Source of the DNA: a virus
Strand: one strand, 5' to 3'
Virus record (IMG/VR): IMGVR_UViG_3300015076_000011
Coordinates: 1-23,648 of that record
DNA: 23,648 nt
Every line of letters starts with the position of its first letter. The stretch's first letter is position 1. The notes beneath the pieces were generated by a model. That model did not search any database, was not told where the DNA came from, and saw only the letters and a program-made list of their open reading frames with translations. This document shows, piece by piece, positions 20,620 to 23,648 of the stretch. Made by a program: the position numbers and the translations under genes.

Positions 20620-20805
20620 ATGTCCGATGTAGACAGTAGCAAAACTGGATTACCGGCTAGCGCCGATCTAATGATAGGGCTTGGTATGGATCACACCATG
20701 CAAGCTAACGGAATGTTGGGAATTAGTCTTTGTAAAAACAAGCTTTCCGGCGATCACGCTAAATTTACTGTGTCCGTAAATTACCAGACAGGGGTTATAT
20801 CGTGA
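20620..20805 (+). CDS. Helicase C-terminal part in a shifted frame
   Basis: 61 codons from ATG 20620; the frame is open back to 20560. The upstream codons read SDSATGKVYLEM and continue SDVDSSKTGLPASADLMIGL and KNKLSGDH, a typical end of DnaB/RecA-type phage helicases (DxDxSKTG, then NKxSG). It clearly belongs to the same protein as the preceding gene. Either a -1 shift on the ribosome joins them or one base is wrong or inserted. As a free 61-residue protein it would not fold into a motor. Its stop overlaps the GTG of the next gene. Confidence 0.75.
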   Translation: MSDVDSSKTGLPASADLMIGLGMDHTMQANGMLGISLCKNKLSGDHAKFTVSVNYQTGVIS

Positions 20806-21029
20806 GTTTGATTAAAGAGATAACCGATTTACGCTCGCGAATAGGCGATTTAAAAAAGCAGCTCACCCTACTTGAAAAGCAATGTAAGCATCCTGTGGAG
20901 GCCGTTTGTTCTGTTAAATCTAGTCACTTTCCATACAAAGACCCGCTACAGGTTTTACGTGAATGGGAAACGCACATCTGCGCCATTTGCGGAAAGCAAT
21001 GGGAAACAGCGAGAGCAACTAATGTATGA
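20802..21029 (+). CDS. Small coiled-coil / zinc-knuckle protein
   Basis: 75 residues from GTG 20802. Residues 1-27 form a coiled coil (LIKEITDLRSRIGDLKKQLT). Then comes a likely metal site made of C28, H30 and C60-x2-C63 (CKHP ... CAICGKQW). It overlaps the polymerase start by 8 bases. Proteins of this size and pattern lie beside polymerase in other phages; the role is unknown, perhaps a replication accessory. Confidence 0.65.
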   Translation: MSLIKEITDLRSRIGDLKKQLTLLEKQCKHPVEAVCSVKSSHFPYKDPLQVLREWETHICAICGKQWETARATNV

Positions 21030-22899
21030 GCTACCAAACGAATTGCCCCAATTCGCCGGAAGGTTACCGGCCTTTGTCAGTGACCCTAACCCTGATATTT
21101 ACTTAAGTGACAATTATCTTGTCCTTGACTTTGAAACAACTTCCATCGAACACGGCACGGCTCTTGCTGGACGCAACGACTTGTTGCTTGTTTGCTGGAG
21201 TGAGCTGGACGTACGAGTACGACGGAGAGCACGAGCTGTTTGGGGAAATGAATTTAACCAGTCTGAGCTTATTGCAGCTATCGCACGTGCTAGCTTTGTT
21301 GTCGCACACAACGCAAAATTTGAATTGCAATGGCTGAGGCGATGCGGAATCGACTTAAGGAAAGTGCTTGTATATGACACCTTACTTGCGGAAAAAGTTC
21401 TTGCTGGCAATCGCAAATGGCAACTCAGTCTGGAGGCAACCTCTGCCCGGAGAGCTTTGGGCGGAAAAAGCCCAACTGCGAGCCGCCTTATTAAAGCGGG
21501 GGTATGTCCATCGGAAATACCAGTATCAATGTTGGAAGAGTACTGCGCCCAAGACGTGGCGCTTACTGAGCAAGTCTTTCTTATCCAAAGACAAGAACTT
21601 TCCTCACTCGGTTTATTGTCGGTGGCGTACTCACGGAACCTAGTGTGTCCAGTACTAGCGGATATTGAGTTTAACGGCATGTACCTTGACAGAGCCCGAG
21701 TGCCGGAAGTGTACGACGATTACGTAGGACGATACCGGGAGGCTGAAAAACGGTTTAAAGCCATCGCAGGGACAGTTAATTTCAAGTCTCCTAAGCAGCT
21801 TTCTGCATTTCTTTACGGTGACTCAGAGAATCCAGAAACTCCTAGCCTTAACTTCGCCGAGCTTACCGACAGGAAAGGCAATCCAGAGCGTACAGCGGCC
21901 GGAGGCCGGAAAACGGACAAGCACACAATACCTAAGCTGGTGGCTACTACAGACGCGCAGAAGGCTTTTAAAGCCGTTATGCACGAGATTCAAAAGCTGA
22001 AAGTGCCTGTCCAGAACTTGGAAAAGATGCAAGCAGTTATTAAGGACAACCCAAATGACCCAAGAATGTACGCCGTCTTTAATCAAGCCGTTACCGACAC
22101 AGGCCGCCTCAGTTCTTCCGCAAGAAACGGGGGCATGCAGTTCCACAATTTCGACAGAAGCTTTAAAAAACTATTTAGAGCTAGGAAAGACGGCTTCATT
22201 GTTTGCGAAGCAGACGCCCCACAGCTCGAATTCCGCGTGGCAGGTTTTCTCGGAAATGACGCTACCGCAAAGAGTGATATTCAGACAGGGCTGGATGTGC
22301 ACAAAGCGACCGCCGCTACTCTTGGGGTTTCAAGACAATCCGCAAAACCTTTCACTTTTAAGCCCCTATATGGAGGAAATAGCGGCACCAAAAGGGAGCT
22401 TAAGTATTTTGACTACTTCAGGAGGCGATATGACGGCATTTATCGAGAGCAATCTAGGTGGACAATGCGCGTTGCTTCAGACAAGTATCTCGTCACCCCG
22501 TGGGGAATGCGATTTTACTGGCCGGATACCGAAATCACGCAATCCGGGTACGTCACCAACACAACGCAGATTTTTAACTACCCCGTGCAATCCCTCGCGA
22601 CAGCCGAAATTATCCCGCTGGCCTTGGTTTGTCTTTGGCATCTTGTCGGCCGCTTTGGCGACGATTGTTTGTTGGTCAACACGATTCACGACTCCATTAT
22701 TGCAGAAATAAACCCAAAACACCTAGACGATTATACACATTGTGTAGTACACTCTTTTACGGTTGAGATATACAGTCTACTTCACAAACTGTACGGAATA
22801 AAGTTCGATTTTCCGTTAGGAGTCGGAATTAAGACGGCCCATAACTGGGGCGACACAAAAGACGAACTAAAATTCGAGCCAAGCGAGGTTCCTTTTTAA
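21022..22899 (+). CDS. DNA polymerase, family A, with 3'-5' exonuclease
   Basis: 625 residues from ATG 21022 (MYELPNELPQ); the frame is open further back but only through the previous gene. Exonuclease: D36 and E38 (VLDFET), N97 and E101 (HNAKFE, Glu in place of the usual Asp), Y174 and D178 (YCAQD). Polymerase: TDTGRLSSS (358-366), motif A D398 (ADAPQLEFR), motif B R438-K442-F446-Y450 with spacing as in Pol I, motif C H556-D557 (NTIHDSIIAE). No 5' nuclease domain. It would be the phage replicative polymerase. F446 at the position that governs sugar discrimination is like E. coli Pol I. The near copy of the 15495 operator lies in its 3' end. Confidence 0.96.
   Translation: MYELPNELPQFAGRLPAFVSDPNPDIYLSDNYLVLDFETTSIEHGTALAGRNDLLLVCWSELDVRVRRRARAVWGNEFNQSELIAAIARASFVVAHNAKFELQWLRRCGIDLRKVLVYDTLLAEKVLAGNRKWQLSLEATSARRALGGKSPTASRLIKAGVCPSEIPVSMLEEYCAQDVALTEQVFLIQRQELSSLGLLSVAYSRNLVCPVLADIEFNGMYLDRARVPEVYDDYVGRYREAEKRFKAIAGTVNFKSPKQLSAFLYGDSENPETPSLNFAELTDRKGNPERTAAGGRKTDKHTIPKLVATTDAQKAFKAVMHEIQKLKVPVQNLEKMQAVIKDNPNDPRMYAVFNQAVTDTGRLSSSARNGGMQFHNFDRSFKKLFRARKDGFIVCEADAPQLEFRVAGFLGNDATAKSDIQTGLDVHKATAATLGVSRQSAKPFTFKPLYGGNSGTKRELKYFDYFRRRYDGIYREQSRWTMRVASDKYLVTPWGMRFYWPDTEITQSGYVTNTTQIFNYPVQSLATAEIIPLALVCLWHLVGRFGDDCLLVNTIHDSIIAEINPKHLDDYTHCVVHSFTVEIYSLLHKLYGIKFDFPLGVGIKTAHNWGDTKDELKFEPSEVPF
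22772..22794 (+). repeat. Second copy of the 23-bp operator-like sequence
   Basis: 22 of 23 bases match 15495-15517, including both arms ACAGT-N11-ACTGT. The -35 and -10 hexamers of the promoter copy are not kept here (TATACA and TACGGA in their places), so this copy is a protein-binding site or a decayed promoter, not an active one. Confidence 0.65.
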
Positions 22900-22900
22900 A

Positions 22901-23074
22901 ATGCAATACAAACTAGTAATCGCACCTACACCAGACCGTCTAGAGCTTCTGGTGAATGAATTTCTAAAGTCACTCCGCGATGACTTAGGAGTGCATACGG
23001 CATTTAAATTTTTAGGCAATCCTCAAGTGTTTGGGCATGAGGAATACATCCAAGCCATAGAGGTGTATCGATAA
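22901..23074 (+). CDS. Small protein after polymerase, 57 residues
   Basis: 57 residues, beginning MQYKLVIAPTPDRLELLVNE and ending EEYIQAIEVYR. It looks like a small alpha/beta domain: a strand, helix and final strand, similar in style to small DUF1737-type phage proteins, though I cannot confirm this. Starts one base after the polymerase stop and ends one base before the next ATG. Confidence 0.62.
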   Translation: MQYKLVIAPTPDRLELLVNEFLKSLRDDLGVHTAFKFLGNPQVFGHEEYIQAIEVYR

Positions 23075-23075
23075 C

Positions 23076-23648
23076 ATGGAATTTAAACTAACAAAAGAAC
23101 TGGCGTCTAAAGTCCTTGAGACTATTGATGCTGGCTTGGTGACGGGGATGGGTAAACCCACCCCAGGGCAAATGTGCGTGGAGGCGGCAGTTTGCTACGC
23201 AATGGGTCTACCACACTCGGATCAACCCACGTGCGTATCGCCTGCTTTGCGGTCGCTTAAAATCGCGTTGAATGATAGCAGTTGGTCTACAAACGAAGCT
23301 CGCACGAAAGGTCTGCGGCGGCTTGGCGTTGCCCAGCTTGGGAGCAAAGACGCGCTTGACGATGCAGCTTTTAGTAAAGCGGTTTCTACGCTGGTTATTC
23401 AGAAATACGTACCTGTGGCCCTACTGGCGGCTGCATCAGTTCAAAAAAAGGCGGCCCACAAAGAAAAACTAGAAAAAGCAGCGTTGCTTTGTTCTACAGA
23501 CCCATCGGAGGTTGCCGCAATTTCGGCGCGCGCCGCCGCCCCCTACGCCACCGGCGCCGCCGCCTACGCCTCCTACGCCGCCGCCAGCGCCGCCAGCGCC
23601 GCCTCCTACGCCGTCAACGCCGCCTACGCCACCGCCGCCGCCTACGCC
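23076..23648 (+). CDS. Phage protein with alanine-rich repeat tail, cut at the right edge
   Basis: 191 codons visible. The N-terminal domain (residues 7-115: CVEAAVCYAMGLPHSDQPTC, then RSLKIALNDSSWSTNEAR) belongs to a family frequent in phages, function unknown to me. From about residue 151 (23526) the sequence turns into Ala repeats with Tyr every few residues (AAAYASYAAASAASAASYAV), encoded by GCC GCC TAC-type codons, and runs off the window. Such tails may form long amphipathic helices or fibres. The abrupt rise to nearly pure G+C codons suggests repeat expansion. Confidence 0.82.
   Translation, partial: MEFKLTKELASKVLETIDAGLVTGMGKPTPGQMCVEAAVCYAMGLPHSDQPTCVSPALRSLKIALNDSSWSTNEARTKGLRRLGVAQLGSKDALDDAAFSKAVSTLVIQKYVPVALLAAASVQKKAAHKEKLEKAALLCSTDPSEVAAISARAAAPYATGAAAYASYAAASAASAASYAVNAAYATAAAYA

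Noticed and set aside
20872-21021. Longer polymerase start at 20872
   Set aside because: The extra 50 codons overlap the zinc-knuckle gene and lack polymerase-like sequence; ATG 21022 gives the normal N-terminus.
21304-21330. Glu instead of Asp in exonuclease motif II as a sign of an inactive proofreading domain
   Set aside because: From memory many phage family A polymerases have HNxKFE here, and the other acidic residues are present.
22055-22711. 218-codon plus-strand frame inside the polymerase gene
   Set aside because: It covers conserved polymerase motifs A to C in the true frame and has no recognisable domain.

Overview
The window looks like part of a temperate tailed phage or prophage with a podovirus-type virion. 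A virion block fills the minus strand from 1 to about 11.3 kb. An early, replication and lysogeny block fills the plus strand from about 13 kb to the right edge. The two diverge from a 1.7 kb control region. The small GC-rich early genes and the C5 methyltransferase resemble, from memory, genes in phages of Burkholderia-like betaproteobacteria. The host is therefore a guess. No tRNA, rRNA, CRISPR array or insertion sequence was recognised.

Minus strand, in order of transcription from about 11 kb: a zinc-finger-like protein, a 56-residue protein behind a strong promoter, several small low-complexity proteins, two small beta-rich presumed virion proteins, a DUF5681-like protein in the small-terminase position, two more small proteins, large terminase, portal, a small protein, a zinc-ribbon protein, scaffold, major capsid, a tail-tube adaptor and the start of a tail-nozzle-like protein cut by the left edge. 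A compact four-way-junction RNA lies at 8437-8511, and a hairpin terminator follows the capsid gene.

The central control region (11.3-13.0 kb) has no convincing protein except one HTH plus coiled-coil regulator at 12380-12727. It does hold a strong minus-strand promoter followed by about 365 nt of dense hairpins with canonical UUCG and GNRA tetraloops. I read this as a structured noncoding RNA or a very long leader.

Plus strand: a run of tiny genes coupled by ATGA overlaps, a complete tyrosine integrase, a promoter with an operator-like inverted repeat and a three-hairpin leader, a cytosine-5 methyltransferase cassette flanked by 20-bp direct repeats, an XRE/Cro-like HTH gene behind a palindromic promoter, a very acidic small protein, a small membrane peptide, TOPRIM primase, DnaB-like helicase (frame-disrupted), family A DNA polymerase, and an alanine-rich repeat protein cut by the right edge. 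Primase, helicase and polymerase form a replication set of mixed T7/DnaB type without a phage RNA polymerase. This fits host-sigma70-type promoters driving everything.

Most interesting signals: (1) a second reading frame inside the methyltransferase gene that resembles a protein family I know from other phages; (2) the structured RNA at 11346-11710; (3) the cloverleaf-like RNA at 8437-8511; (4) a helicase whose reading frame breaks immediately around a GGGAAAG slippery heptamer; (5) a 23-bp operator-like sequence present both in the methyltransferase-region promoter and inside the polymerase gene; (6) repeated boundary sequences between small early genes. Family assignments are by eye and memory; no search was run.
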